Positions 53,147 through 62,576 of a stretch of 64,000 nucleotides of DNA are shown piece after piece; the first letter of the stretch is position 1; each line of letters begins with the position of its first letter. The position numbers and the translations under genes were made by a program. The DNA is taken from contig NZ_VLKT01000004.1 in assembly GCF_007830515.1 (NCBI RefSeq), positions 1-64,000 of the forward strand, in the 5' to 3' direction. This stretch comes from Mesorhizobium tianshanense (lineage in GTDB: Bacteria > Pseudomonadota > Alphaproteobacteria > Rhizobiales > Rhizobiaceae). The notes beneath the pieces are model-generated. The model worked only from the letters and a program-made list of their open reading frames with translations, searched no databases and was not told the DNA's origin.

Positions 53147-54444
53147 ACCTTGCCAGTCCATTCTCGATTTCGCTCGTCGCAATCACCGCGCTTGCTTTCC
53201 TTGGACTGCCGATCGGGCACTCGATGATCGCTGGCTCGATCCTCTATCTGCTGCTGGCAGGGCTCGATATGGGAACGGCGGCCGAGCAGCTCCTGAACGG
53301 CATGTACAACAACTACATCATCCTCGCCGTGCCGCTGTTCATCCTGGCCGCAGAGCTGATGAATATCGGCTCCATGACCGAGCGCCTCCTGCGTTTCTGC
53401 GATGCCGTGGTCGGCAGATTCCGCGGCGGTCTCGCTCACGTCAACATCGTCCAGAGCATCATTTTTGCGGGCATGTCCGGATCAGCCATCGCCGATGCCG
53501 CCGGCACCGGCAAGATGATGCAGATGATGATGACCAAGGACGGCAAATACACGCCGAGTTACGCCGCCGCCCTCACGGCCGCTACCGCTGTTATCGGCCC
53601 GATCATCCCGCCGTCGATTCCCATGGTTATCTATGCGCTCGTATCCGATGCCTCGATCGGCTACCTGTTCCTCGGCGGTGTCATCCCCGGCCTTCTTATG
53701 GCCGCATCGCAGATGGCGATCGTGGCGTATCAGGCGCGGCGTAACAACTTTCCTGTCGAGGCGCCAACGCCGCTGCGCAAACTGCCAGGCATCACCTGGC
53801 GTGCTTTCCCATCGCTGATGATGCCGGTCGTCCTGCTTGGCGGCATCTACACCGGCGTCACGACGCCGACCGAGGCCGCGGCCGTCGCTGCAGCTTATGC
53901 GCTGGTCATCTCCGTCGTGCTTTATCGCAGTGTCAGCTTCGCCGACTTCTACCGTTCCGTGTTGGCCAGCGCGCGAACCACTGCCTCGATCGGCATGCTG
54001 ATCGCCGGCGCCTTGGTGTTTAATTATGTAGTGACCGTCGAGAACATCCCGGAGTCCATCAAGGCCGTTCTCACAAGCTGGGATCTGTCGCCTGGCGGCT
54101 TCCTCGTCCTCGTCAATATCCTGCTCCTGCTGTTGGGCTGCGTGCTGGAAGGAACAACCATTCTGCTGGTCGTGATACCGGTGCTCATTCCGACAGCGCA
54201 CGCGCTTGGCATCGATATGGTGCATTTTGGCGTGATGGTGGTCGTCAACATCATGTTGGGCCTGGTGACACCGCCATATGGCCTGCTGCTGTTCATCATG
54301 ACGAGAATCGCCGAGGTGCCGCTGAAGGACATCGTCCGCGACGTGCTGCCGTTCCTGTGGGCCATGATCGCATCGCTGGCGCTAATCACCTTTTTTCCAG
54401 AACTCGTGCTCTGGCTGCCCCGGTTGCTGGGCTACCAAGGCTGA
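53143..54444 (+). CDS. TRAP transporter large permease (DctM type)
   Basis: The 433-residue carrier has about 12 membrane segments with the family GSAIADAAGTGKMMQMMM and GPIIPPSIPMVIYAL in the first half and GLVTPPYGLLLFIMTRIA in the second. It couples uptake to a sodium gradient in known TRAP systems. ATG 53143 is set by the dctQ overlap; the longer open frame upstream is a shadow of dctP and dctQ. Confidence 0.94.
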   Translation: MNLASPFSISLVAITALAFLGLPIGHSMIAGSILYLLLAGLDMGTAAEQLLNGMYNNYIILAVPLFILAAELMNIGSMTERLLRFCDAVVGRFRGGLAHVNIVQSIIFAGMSGSAIADAAGTGKMMQMMMTKDGKYTPSYAAALTAATAVIGPIIPPSIPMVIYALVSDASIGYLFLGGVIPGLLMAASQMAIVAYQARRNNFPVEAPTPLRKLPGITWRAFPSLMMPVVLLGGIYTGVTTPTEAAAVAAAYALVISVVLYRSVSFADFYRSVLASARTTASIGMLIAGALVFNYVVTVENIPESIKAVLTSWDLSPGGFLVLVNILLLLLGCVLEGTTILLVVIPVLIPTAHALGIDMVHFGVMVVVNIMLGLVTPPYGLLLFIMTRIAEVPLKDIVRDVLPFLWAMIASLALITFFPELVLWLPRLLGYQG

Positions 54445-54463
54445 TCGAAGCATAGGAGCCGTC

Positions 54464-54919
54464 GTGACAAAGCCTATCTATGTGATCAACGGTCCGAACC
54501 TGAACCGGCTCGGCAAGCGTGAGCCGGAAATCTACGGCACGACGACGCTCGCCGAGATTGAGACCATGTGTATGGACGCCGCGGGCGACATGCCCGTGCG
54601 CTTCCATCAGTCGAACGTCGAAGGCGAGATCATAAATTGGATTCATGAGGCAATCGACGAAGGAGCCGGCATCATTATCAATCCCGCGGGCTTTTCGTTC
54701 ACGTCGATTGCGATTCTCGACGCACTGAAGATGTTCTCCGGCCCAATCCTCGAACTCCACATCTCAAACATCCATAAGCGCGAGGTCCACTATCACAATT
54801 CCTTCGTGTCTAAGGTCGCGACGGCAGTCATCGCCGGGTTGGGACCGCGCGGCTATGGTGTCGCGGTTCGTGCGATGGCGGACCTTCTTGCTGAGGGATC
54901 AAGGGAGCCAAGGCCTTGA
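54464..54919 (+). CDS. Type II 3-dehydroquinate dehydratase-like protein (divergent AroQ)
   Basis: The 151-residue flavodoxin-like protein matches AroQ in INGPNLNRLGKREPEIYG (active-loop Arg and Tyr24), the acid/base His99 in ELHISNIHKRE and NPAG. Two substrate-contact positions differ from the family: the THTS loop is SFTS (His to Phe) and the FRRHS arginine is replaced (VHYHNS). It could act on 3-dehydroquinate in the catabolic route or on an altered substrate. It starts with GTG 54464 behind TAGGAGCC, 19 bases after dctM. Confidence 0.85.
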   Translation: MTKPIYVINGPNLNRLGKREPEIYGTTTLAEIETMCMDAAGDMPVRFHQSNVEGEIINWIHEAIDEGAGIIINPAGFSFTSIAILDALKMFSGPILELHISNIHKREVHYHNSFVSKVATAVIAGLGPRGYGVAVRAMADLLAEGSREPRP

Positions 54920-56802
54920 AGACCTCCATCGCCACCGTGTCGATCAGTGGCAGTTTGCGCGAGAAGCTCGCTGCCATCGCCGCGGCTGGTTTCGATGGTA
55001 TCGAGATTTTCGAGAACGATTTCCTCGCCTATGACGGAAGCCCCGCCGAAGTCGGGCGGATGATCCGGGATCACGGGCTCGAGATAACCCTGTTCCAGCC
55101 CTTCCGCGATTTCGAGGGAATGCCGGAACCGCACCGTTCGCGAGCCTTCGACCGGGCGGACCGCAAGTTCGATCTGATGTGCGAACTGGGCACTGACCTC
55201 ATGCTTGTCTGCTCCAACGCCTCGCCCGTTTCCCTTGGCGGGATAGATCGATCGGCCGAAGATTTTCAGGCGCTCGGCGAGTTGGCAGCGAAACGAGGCC
55301 TGCGGGTCGGTTACGAGGCGCTCGCCTGGGGGCGGCACATCAACGATCATCGCGACGCTTGGGAGATCGTCAGGCGCGCCAGCCATCCGAACGTTGGGCT
55401 GATTCTCGACTCTTTTCACACTCTGGCTCGACGGGTGGATGTAGAGACGATCCGCGCGATACCGGGCGATCGCATCTTCATCGTTCAGCTTGCCGACGCT
55501 CCGCGCATCGACATGGATCTGCTGTATTGGAGCCGCCACTTCCGGAACATGCCGGGTGAAGGTGACCTGCCGGTGGTCGACTTCATGCGCGCGGTCGCCG
55601 CAACCGGCTACAATGGCCCGCTATCACTCGAAATATTCAACGACCAGTTCCGCGGCGGATCGCCCAGGTCCATCGCGGTGGATGGCCACAGGTCTCTTGT
55701 CTACCTCATGGACCAGGTGGCTCGCGCCGAGCCGGACATCGCGATCGACGTACCGGCTTTGCCGGAGCGCGTAACAGTCAGCGGCGTCGAATTTGTCGAG
55801 TTCGCCGCAAACGAGACCGAGGCGCAAGAGCTGACGATATTGCTGCGCGCCATGGGGTTCTCGCTCGTCGGCCGTCACAAGAACAAGGATGTGGTTCTGT
55901 TTCGGCAGGGTGCCATCAACATCGTTGTCAACACCGAGAAGGAAGGACTGGCGCACTCCTCGTACCTTGTTCACGGTACCTCCGCCTATGCCTTCGGATT
56001 GAAGGTAGAGGATGCTGCCGCGACTGTGACCCGTGCTCGCGCACTGGGTGCCGAGCCATTCGAACAACGCCACGGTCCTAATGAGCTGGCGATACCGGCG
56101 ATACGCGGGGTCGGAGGCGGCGTGATCTACTTCATCGATGGCAAGAGCGAGCTGGCCAGGGTCTGGGAGATCGAATTTGAGCCGGCTAAGGACGTCAGGG
56201 ACGATGGGGGCTTGATGGCCGTCGACCACCTGGCGCAATCGATGCATTACGAAGAGATGCTGACTTGGCTGCTCTTTTACACCGCGATCTTCAGGACGAG
56301 AAAACTGCCCATGGTGGACGTGATCGATCCGGCTGGCGTCGTGCGCAGCCAGGTCGTGGAGAGCGAAGACGGCGGACTTCGACTTACTTTGAACGGCGCG
56401 GAGAACCGCAGGACCCTCGCCGGCCATTTTATCGCCGAGAGCTTCGGCTCGGGCGTTCAGCATCTGGCCTTCCGCAGTCGTGACATTTTCCTGACCGCCG
56501 ACCGCCTGACTGAACTCGGCTTCAATCCGTTGGAAATTTCACCGAACTACTATGACGATCTTGAAGCGCGCCTGGGACTTGCAGCGGATTTCACGAACCG
56601 ATTGCGTGACCGAAATATCCTCTTCGATCGGGACGAACACGGCGACTATTTCCAGCTTTACAGCCAGAACTGCGGCGAAGGGTTCTTCTTCGAGATCGTC
56701 GAGCGTCGCGCAGGCTACAGAGGCTACGGGGCACCCAATGCCCCGTTCCGCATCGCTGCCCAGAAGCGAACGCTCCGGCCAAAAGGTTTGCCAAAGATCT
56801 GA
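54916..56802 (+). CDS. quiC: 3-dehydroshikimate dehydratase fused to an HPPD-like domain (QuiC1 type)
   Basis: The 628-residue protein has an N-terminal AP-endonuclease-2 TIM barrel (about residues 1-280) with metal ligands in GYEALAWGRH, LILDSFH, VQLADAP and SLEIFND, and a C-terminal VOC/HPPD-like half (about 290-628) whose usual iron ligands are kept: DHLAQSM, QHLAFRS and FFFEIVERR. The barrel turns 3-dehydroshikimate into protocatechuate. The start is TTG at 54916, overlapping the AroQ-like stop (TTGA). A role for the dioxygenase-like half has not been settled in known QuiC1 proteins. Confidence 0.9.
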   Translation: MKTSIATVSISGSLREKLAAIAAAGFDGIEIFENDFLAYDGSPAEVGRMIRDHGLEITLFQPFRDFEGMPEPHRSRAFDRADRKFDLMCELGTDLMLVCSNASPVSLGGIDRSAEDFQALGELAAKRGLRVGYEALAWGRHINDHRDAWEIVRRASHPNVGLILDSFHTLARRVDVETIRAIPGDRIFIVQLADAPRIDMDLLYWSRHFRNMPGEGDLPVVDFMRAVAATGYNGPLSLEIFNDQFRGGSPRSIAVDGHRSLVYLMDQVARAEPDIAIDVPALPERVTVSGVEFVEFAANETEAQELTILLRAMGFSLVGRHKNKDVVLFRQGAINIVVNTEKEGLAHSSYLVHGTSAYAFGLKVEDAAATVTRARALGAEPFEQRHGPNELAIPAIRGVGGGVIYFIDGKSELARVWEIEFEPAKDVRDDGGLMAVDHLAQSMHYEEMLTWLLFYTAIFRTRKLPMVDVIDPAGVVRSQVVESEDGGLRLTLNGAENRRTLAGHFIAESFGSGVQHLAFRSRDIFLTADRLTELGFNPLEISPNYYDDLEARLGLAADFTNRLRDRNILFDRDEHGDYFQLYSQNCGEGFFFEIVERRAGYRGYGAPNAPFRIAAQKRTLRPKGLPKI

Positions 56803-56842
56803 CCGTCACGACTGACCGAAAAGCGGAATGTCTGTAATTTAC

Positions 56843-57136
56843 TTATACGGTCATAATGATCAACCGACATGGGCCCACCGCCTCATTCCGATAGAGTTGA
56901 TGGTTTAGCCTGGCGAGAAGCTTCTGCCATGCCTCACATGCAGCGTCGATAATCGCCTCGTAGTCATCGAAAACTCGGTTTGAGAGCCAGCTGGCGCGCA
57001 TATATTTCCAGATGTTCTCGACCGGGTTCAGTTCGAGAGCACGCGAGGGCAGGAAGATCGGCGTGATGTTGTCGGGCAGGCAGGTCGAGATTTGCGGTGG
57101 TGTGGTTGCGGGGCCGATGATTCGATCATGGTGCAT
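56843..57136 (-). pseudogene. C-terminal relic of an IS630-type transposase
   Basis: The frame reads LPDNITPIFLPSRALELNPV then ENIWKYMRASWLSNRVFDDY, the DDE C-terminal block of IS630 transposases. The upstream HTTANLDLP and downstream INSIGMRRWAHVG pieces are in other frames, so there are at least two frameshifts. The N-terminal two-thirds are missing. Confidence 0.78.
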
Positions 57137-57735
57137 CGTACCACGGTGTCATCGGCGCTGTGGTGTCAGGCGGCGGCCGCCGCTAAGCACTAAACCCTAT
57201 TGGTGGTCGGATCATCAGGGTCAGCTGGCCCAGGCATTGTCTGATCCGAACTTGCAATGCATAGCCGCTTCGGCGCAGCGCATCCGATCGCCGGGTTTGA
57301 ATGGCCGGAGAGGTCGCTGGCGAAGATCGCAAGCCTTCGGGACAATCGATAGCTACGATCGCGAGGTACGGCATCGACGATCCGGCCGATCCCAAGACCA
57401 CGGGCCGCGTCCTCTCTGAGCAGTTGCGAAGTCGAAAGCCTGAGAAGGTCAACAGGCGGTCACTCGGTTCAGCAGAACCTTACGAAAGAAAATTCGCGTT
57501 CCGCCATCCCCCGTGATGCGGCGCTTGAACCGGCATCGAGCCGGAACGCGCCGCGCGAAACCTGCGCGGTTTCATCGGGCACGCCGGGGCCTTTCGCGTC
57601 CCTCCCGTGACCCACCAACTACCAGCGCCTGTCGCTGGACCGCAACAAAGCGGGCCGCCCTGGGCCGCTTCCCCTCGAGTGTCTTGCGTAACTTTACGCT
57701 TTACGGTCGGACCGCAATCTGCTATGGTGGTTGGG
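57137..57735. other. 599-base stretch with no gene supported
   Basis: Short open frames occur, but none has recognisable protein content or a clear ribosome site. It lies between the IS630 relic and the higBA operon and may be degraded mobile DNA. Confidence 0.55.
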
Positions 57736-58026
57736 ATGATAATTCGATCCGTGAAGCATAAAGGCTTGCGCCGACTAATTGTGGATGATGACGCAAGCGG
57801 GCTTCCGGCGCAGTTCATCGGCAAAGTCCGCAACATCATCGCCTTCCTGCAAGACATGGAGCGGGAGGATGAATTGCGAACCGTGCCGACATGGAAGGCC
57901 CACCAGCTCACGGGCGATCGAAAAGGGACATGGAGCCTCTTCGTCAGCAAGAACTGGCGCATCACGTTCCGCATCGATCAGCAGGAAATCGAGATCATAG
58001 ATCTCGATTATGAAGATTACCACTAA
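57736..58026 (+). CDS. higB: HigB-type toxin (RelE superfamily)
   Basis: The 96-residue ribosome-dependent mRNA nuclease family member starts MIIRSVKHKGLRRLI and contains FIGKVRNIIAFLQDM and HQLTGDRKGTWSLFVSKNWRITFRI, the HigB core. ATG 57724 would add four residues. It precedes its antitoxin by 11 bases, the inverted order usual for higBA. It appears intact. Confidence 0.9.
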   Translation: MIIRSVKHKGLRRLIVDDDASGLPAQFIGKVRNIIAFLQDMEREDELRTVPTWKAHQLTGDRKGTWSLFVSKNWRITFRIDQQEIEIIDLDYEDYH

Positions 58027-58037
58027 GGAGGTGGCTT

Positions 58038-58364
58038 ATGACTGAGAAGATGAATTTCCGCTTGAAGAACCCGCCGCATCCGGGAAGCTTCGTGCGCTCT
58101 GAGATTATCGAGCCAGCCGAACTGTCGGTGACGGCGGCGGCCGACGTGCTCGGCGTGACGCGGCCTGCGCTATCGGCATTTCTCAACGAGCGCTCAGCGC
58201 TCTCGCCGGATATGGCGCTGCGTATCGAAAAGGCTTTTGGGCTTAGCATGGACACGCTCATGCGCATGCAGGGGAGCTACGACATCGCCCAGGCTCGCAA
58301 ACGTGAGGGCGAGATCAAGGTCGCGCGCTACAAGCCGACGCCGCTCAATCTCAAGCCGGCATGA
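58038..58364 (+). CDS. higA: HigA-type antitoxin (XRE family)
   Basis: The 108-residue protein has the HigA start NPPHPGSFVRSEIIEP and a helix-turn-helix (LSVTAAADVLGVTRPALSAFLNE). It neutralises HigB and represses the operon. AAGGAGG lies nine bases before the ATG. It appears complete, so the pair should be functional. Confidence 0.92.
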   Translation: MTEKMNFRLKNPPHPGSFVRSEIIEPAELSVTAAADVLGVTRPALSAFLNERSALSPDMALRIEKAFGLSMDTLMRMQGSYDIAQARKREGEIKVARYKPTPLNLKPA

Positions 58365-58600
58365 TGGCAAATGCCCTGCGCGGAACCAGCGATCCTGATG
58401 ACAAAACTTAAGCGCTTTGAAGAGTGTGCGGCCAAGGCACACGACGATCTCGGGCGTAATCTCCTTCACGCATACATCGCTTGCCTCAGTTCGAGGGAAC
58501 TGGCCGTTTCCTCCAGCAGCCTTCCGACATGGTGTTCACACGGAAATCGATCACTCAACCAATTTTAAAATTAGCCCTTAAATGAAAATGAGGGGATGTG

Positions 58601-58993
58601 GTGCCGATAAGCAATCAGGACAACGCTGATATCACTGCCGTTAAAATGGTCGCAATTCGCCAAGCAGCCGAACAAGGCAATGTCGATGCGCAATATTTAT
58701 TGGGCTTGTTGAAATAAGACGGTGACGGTTGTGATATTGATCCAATGGGAGCCGTTTGATGGTACAGCGAAGCTGCAGATCAGGATCATGCTGGTGCGCA
58801 GTACAGGCTAGCCTAATTGAAAGAGCACGGCGTAGGCTGCGAGATCAATCTGACAGAGGCATTCAAATGGTACCGTCGCGCAGCGCTTCAGGATTATCCG
58901 GATGCCAGAGAAGACCTGTTCGGTTTATGTCGCGCACATCCCGACTTGCCACTCCCAGTATCAGAGTTGCTCGATGGCAAAGGTCGTTCCTGA
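58601..58993 (+). pseudogene. Sel1-repeat protein gene with three in-frame stops
   Basis: One frame from a GTG at 58601 to TGA at 58991 encodes Sel1-like repeats (AAEQGNVDAQYLLGLLK; WYSEAADQDHAGAQYRLA; LKEHGVGCEINLTEAFKWY; RRAALQDYPDAREDLFGL) with stops at 58715 (TAA), 58757 (TGA) and 58814 (TAA). The frame is otherwise intact, so point changes, not indels, disabled it. Intact Sel1 proteins are helical scaffolds. Confidence 0.8.
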
Positions 58994-59223
58994 TGGCGTC
59001 ACGACACCAAGCACTCGATCTGTCAGACATGAGCTATGACCGAAAATGGGTGATGGGCATAGTGAGCGACTTTCAAAACGGGCTCTAAGGAACCATAAAT
59101 CGGACCACCCAGGAATCTGGAGGCACGAGTCAGAAATCAGGGCCCCTGGTATTACTGTGCGGAATGGCACCGGCGCGAACAGCGAACGTCCATGCCATTG
59201 TCATGGCACGCCGGCCTTGCCGG

Positions 59224-59943
59224 TTATCGCCGCTCTTGCAGGTGCAGACCGAGATAGCGGTCAAGGATGTCGCGATTGCCGAGAAGGTCCGACGACTGCG
59301 CCCGATGGGCGATGATCCCGCGCTCGATGACGACTGCCTGCTCGGTCAGCCGCAGCGCGACCTCTGCGTGCTGTTCGACCAGCACGATCGCGGTGCCTCC
59401 GTCGCCGGCCATGTACCGGATCGCGGCGGAGAGTTCTTCGACGATGATCGGAGCGAGTCCTTCGAGTGGCTCATCGAGCAGGAGCAGAGCAGGATTGGTC
59501 ATGAGCGTGCGGGCGACGGTAAGCATCTGCTGCTCACCGCCGGAAAGCTGGTTGCCCATGTTCCCGCATCGTTCGCGCAGCCGCGGGAACAGCGTGTAGA
59601 CGGTCTCGAGGTCCCAGCGGCCGGGCCGCCGCGTTGCCGTCAGGTTCTCTTCGACCGTGAGCGAAGGGAAGATCTCCCGCTCCTGCGGCACCCAACCCAA
59701 GCCCATGAGCGCGCGCTTGTGCGGCGGCAGGCGCGAAATATCCCTGCCATTGAACAGAACCGAGCCACGCGCCAGCGTGACAAATCCCATGGCGGTCAGC
59801 AGCAACGTTGTCTTGCCGACACCGTTGCGGCCGAGCACGGCGAGGCTGCCGTGCAACGGCAGTGCGAAGGACACGCCATCCAACACGACGGCCTCGCCGT
59901 AGCCCGAGCGTACGTCGCGGAATTCGAGCAGCGGTTCAGACAT
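59224..59943 (-). CDS. livF: Branched-chain-type ABC transporter ATPase (LivF)
   Basis: The 239-residue ATPase has Walker A GRNGVGKTTL, signature LSGGEQQML and Walker B LLLLDEPLEGLAP. It is the second ATPase of a HAAT system. ATG 59943 is inside the end of livG (8-base overlap). The longer open frame upstream is a shadow of livG. Confidence 0.92.
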   Translation of the reverse strand: MSEPLLEFRDVRSGYGEAVVLDGVSFALPLHGSLAVLGRNGVGKTTLLLTAMGFVTLARGSVLFNGRDISRLPPHKRALMGLGWVPQEREIFPSLTVEENLTATRRPGRWDLETVYTLFPRLRERCGNMGNQLSGGEQQMLTVARTLMTNPALLLLDEPLEGLAPIIVEELSAAIRYMAGDGGTAIVLVEQHAEVALRLTEQAVVIERGIIAHRAQSSDLLGNRDILDRYLGLHLQERR

Positions 59944-60697
59944 GTCCCACCTTGCCCAGATAGACTTCACGCACTCGCGGATCCCCGCGCACGACCGCCG
60001 GCTCGGCCTCGAGCAGCACGCCGCCCGAGACGAGCACGATGATGCGCGAGGCAAAGCTGAAGACGATGTCCATGTCGTGCTCGATGAAGAGCACGGCGAT
60101 GTCACCGGGCAGTGCGGCGATGACGCTGAAGAGCGCCGCGCTTTCGTCCTTGGGCACACCGGCGGCGGGCTCATCGAGGAGCAGCACCTTGGGCTTGGTG
60201 GCGAGCGCAAGCGCCATCTCCAGCAGCCGCTGCTGCCCGTAAGGCAAGGTGCGCGTCGGCCGGGTTGCAACCTCGGCGAGGCGCAGCCGGGTAAGTATCT
60301 CGAAACTTTCGTCGATGGCCACACGGTGCGACGTGAGGCTTCTCCAGAACTGACCCGCGGCGCGGTCGCGCTCGCAAATAGCCAGCAGCACGGCCTCGAT
60401 TGGCGTCAGGTCAGGAAACAGCGTGTTGATCTGGAAGGTGCGCGTCAGCCCCTGGCGGACCCTCGCCATGGTCGGAGCCTGCGTCACCTCTCTGCCGTCC
60501 AAGAGGATGCGCCCCGAATCTGGGCGCATCTCGCCGGTGATCAGGTTGATCAGCGTGGTCTTGCCGGCGCCGTTCGGGCCGATCAGCGCATACCGAGCAC
60601 CGCGCGGCAGCTCGAACGTGACGTCACGCGTCACCTTGAGCGAGCCGAAGCTCTTGCACAGCGCCTCCGTGCGCAGGGCGGGCTGCTGCGTCTCCAT
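59936..60697 (-). CDS. livG: Branched-chain-type ABC transporter ATPase (LivG)
   Basis: The 253-residue ATPase has Walker A GPNGAGKTTL, the LivG-type QGLTRTFQINTLFPDLTPIE and Walker B KVLLLDEPAAGV. The signature is LPYGQQRLLEMA in place of LSGGQ, as is usual for LivG. ATG 60697 overlaps the livM stop by one base. Confidence 0.92.
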   Translation of the reverse strand: METQQPALRTEALCKSFGSLKVTRDVTFELPRGARYALIGPNGAGKTTLINLITGEMRPDSGRILLDGREVTQAPTMARVRQGLTRTFQINTLFPDLTPIEAVLLAICERDRAAGQFWRSLTSHRVAIDESFEILTRLRLAEVATRPTRTLPYGQQRLLEMALALATKPKVLLLDEPAAGVPKDESAALFSVIAALPGDIAVLFIEHDMDIVFSFASRIIVLVSGGVLLEAEPAVVRGDPRVREVYLGKVGHV

Positions 60698-61683
60698 CAA
60701 TCGCGCCTGCGCGCGAGCTGCGCCAAGCTGCCAAGGATACCTCTCGGCATCAGGAGAACGACGACCATCAGCAGCAGCCCGATCCAGAAGTACCAGTATT
60801 GCGGGTTCATGTCGGAGAGTTGGTCGCGCGCCACCATGAAGATGATGGTGCCGACGACGGCGCCGTAAAGACGCCCCGTGCCGCCGAGGACCAGCATGAC
60901 GACCACGTCTGCCGAGCGCTGGAAGCTGAGCGTGTCGAGCGACACTGTGTCGGTAGTCTGGGTGAGCAATGCGCCCGCACATCCGGCCATGACAGCTGAG
61001 ATCGTGTAGATCTTCTGCAGATGACCCCGATAGTCGGAGCCAATCGCCGGCATGCGCCTCACATTCTCGCGGATACCACGAAGAGAAAGACCGAAGGAGG
61101 AGTGGACGATACGTCGGCTGAGCACGAGCCCGAGGAAGAGCGCCGCAAGCGCGTAACCATAGGCGGCATAGCCCCACAGGTCGAAGCGGAAGACGCCGAG
61201 GATCGGCCAGGTCTCGACCCCTTGGAGGCCGTCTGTGCCCCCGGTCAGCCAGCTCATCGAATTGGCCAGTTCGTAAGTCAGCAAGCAGAAGCCGAGCGTG
61301 ATCATGATGAGCGCGAGGTGCTGGACGCGCACGATGATGAAGCTGGCTATGTACCCGACGAGCCCGGCGAAGAGACCAGCGATAATGAGGCCCGTCAGCG
61401 GTTCGCCCCAGCCGGCCTTGCTGATCAGGCCCGCCGAGTAGGCGCCTAAGCCGAAAAACATTGCGTGGCCGAGCGTGACAACGCCTGCATAGCCCAGCAC
61501 CAGATCGACGGAGACTGCGAAAAGTGCGGTGATGGCAATCTGACTGGCCAGCGGCAGGTAGGTCTGGAAGAGGAAGAACGGCAGCAAGGACGCGACCCAG
61601 AAGGCGATCTCGAAGACCGACCAGCGGCTCCTGCGCCTCAACCAGTCGTGTGGATCAGCGAGTGTGGGCGCCTCGACCGTCAT
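60697..61683 (-). CDS. livM: Branched-chain-type ABC transporter permease (LivM)
   Basis: The 328-residue permease has about ten hydrophobic segments and the LivM signature ALFAVSVDLVLGYAGVVTLGHAMFFGLGAYSAG. It lies five bases after livH and overlaps livG by one base. Confidence 0.92.
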   Translation of the reverse strand: MTVEAPTLADPHDWLRRRSRWSVFEIAFWVASLLPFFLFQTYLPLASQIAITALFAVSVDLVLGYAGVVTLGHAMFFGLGAYSAGLISKAGWGEPLTGLIIAGLFAGLVGYIASFIIVRVQHLALIMITLGFCLLTYELANSMSWLTGGTDGLQGVETWPILGVFRFDLWGYAAYGYALAALFLGLVLSRRIVHSSFGLSLRGIRENVRRMPAIGSDYRGHLQKIYTISAVMAGCAGALLTQTTDTVSLDTLSFQRSADVVVMLVLGGTGRLYGAVVGTIIFMVARDQLSDMNPQYWYFWIGLLLMVVVLLMPRGILGSLAQLARRRD

Positions 61684-61688
61684 CGCGG

Positions 61689-62552
61689 CTACCGCTTTCC
61701 GAACAGGCCGAGCGGCCGCACGAAGAGGATCGCCACGAGCAGCAGGTAGATGAGGAACGAGCCGATCTCGGGCACGAAATACTTGCCAGCCACGTCGCAG
61801 ATGCCCAACAACGCAGCGCCGAAGAAGGAGCCCGCGACCGAGCCGAGGCCGCCGACGGATACCACGATCAGCACATAGACCAGATAGTGGAAGCCGAAGG
61901 ACGGATCGAGGCCGACGATCTCGATCGCCAGCGCTCCGCCGAGACCGGCCAGTCCGCTGCCGAGCGCGAAGGTGACCGCGAAGATCTTCTCGACGTCGAG
62001 GCCCAGCCCCTGGGCGACGCGCTGATTGTCCACCGCGGCGCGTATCCGGGCGCCGAGCCGCGTGCGTTCCAGCCCGAACACGAGGAGCCCGGTGATCGCC
62101 AGCGCAACGGCGATAATGAATATCCTATACGTGCCGAGCCGCAGCCCCGCGACCTCGACCGAGCCGCGCAGCCAGGCAGGAAGCTGGATCACCTGCTGGA
62201 CGGTGCCGAAGGCATAGGTCGCCAAGGCGGCGGCGACGAAGACCACGCCGATGGTGAACAGCACCTGGTTTAGCTCGCCGGACTTGTAGAGCCGGCGAAA
62301 AAGCGTCCGCTCGAGCAAGACGCTGATTCCTGCCGCCGCAAGGAATGCGGCCGGCAGGGCGGCGAGGAAGGGCCAGCCGAGTCCGCGCATGGCCGTCACG
62401 GCGACATAGCCGCCCAGCATGCCGAACGCGCCGTGCGCGAGATTAATGAAGTTCATCAATCCGAGCGTCACCGACAGGCCCACCGACAGGACGAACAGAA
62501 GCATCCCGAACGCGAACCCGTCGAAGAGGACGATGGCAAGCTGGCTTATCAC
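61689..62552 (-). CDS. livH: Branched-chain-type ABC transporter permease (LivH)
   Basis: The 287-residue permease has about eight membrane segments and the LivH signature LGLMNFINLAHGAFGMLGGYVA. It is 24 bases after livK. Confidence 0.92.
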   Translation of the reverse strand: MISQLAIVLFDGFAFGMLLFVLSVGLSVTLGLMNFINLAHGAFGMLGGYVAVTAMRGLGWPFLAALPAAFLAAAGISVLLERTLFRRLYKSGELNQVLFTIGVVFVAAALATYAFGTVQQVIQLPAWLRGSVEVAGLRLGTYRIFIIAVALAITGLLVFGLERTRLGARIRAAVDNQRVAQGLGLDVEKIFAVTFALGSGLAGLGGALAIEIVGLDPSFGFHYLVYVLIVVSVGGLGSVAGSFFGAALLGICDVAGKYFVPEIGSFLIYLLLVAILFVRPLGLFGKR

Positions 62553-62576
62553 GATCCGCCCTTGGACCCTGTCGTA

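Noticed and set aside
58601..58993. Stop-codon readthrough or recoding in the Sel1 gene
   Set aside because: Three different stops, including two TAA, with no recoding signal seen; pseudogene is the simpler reading.
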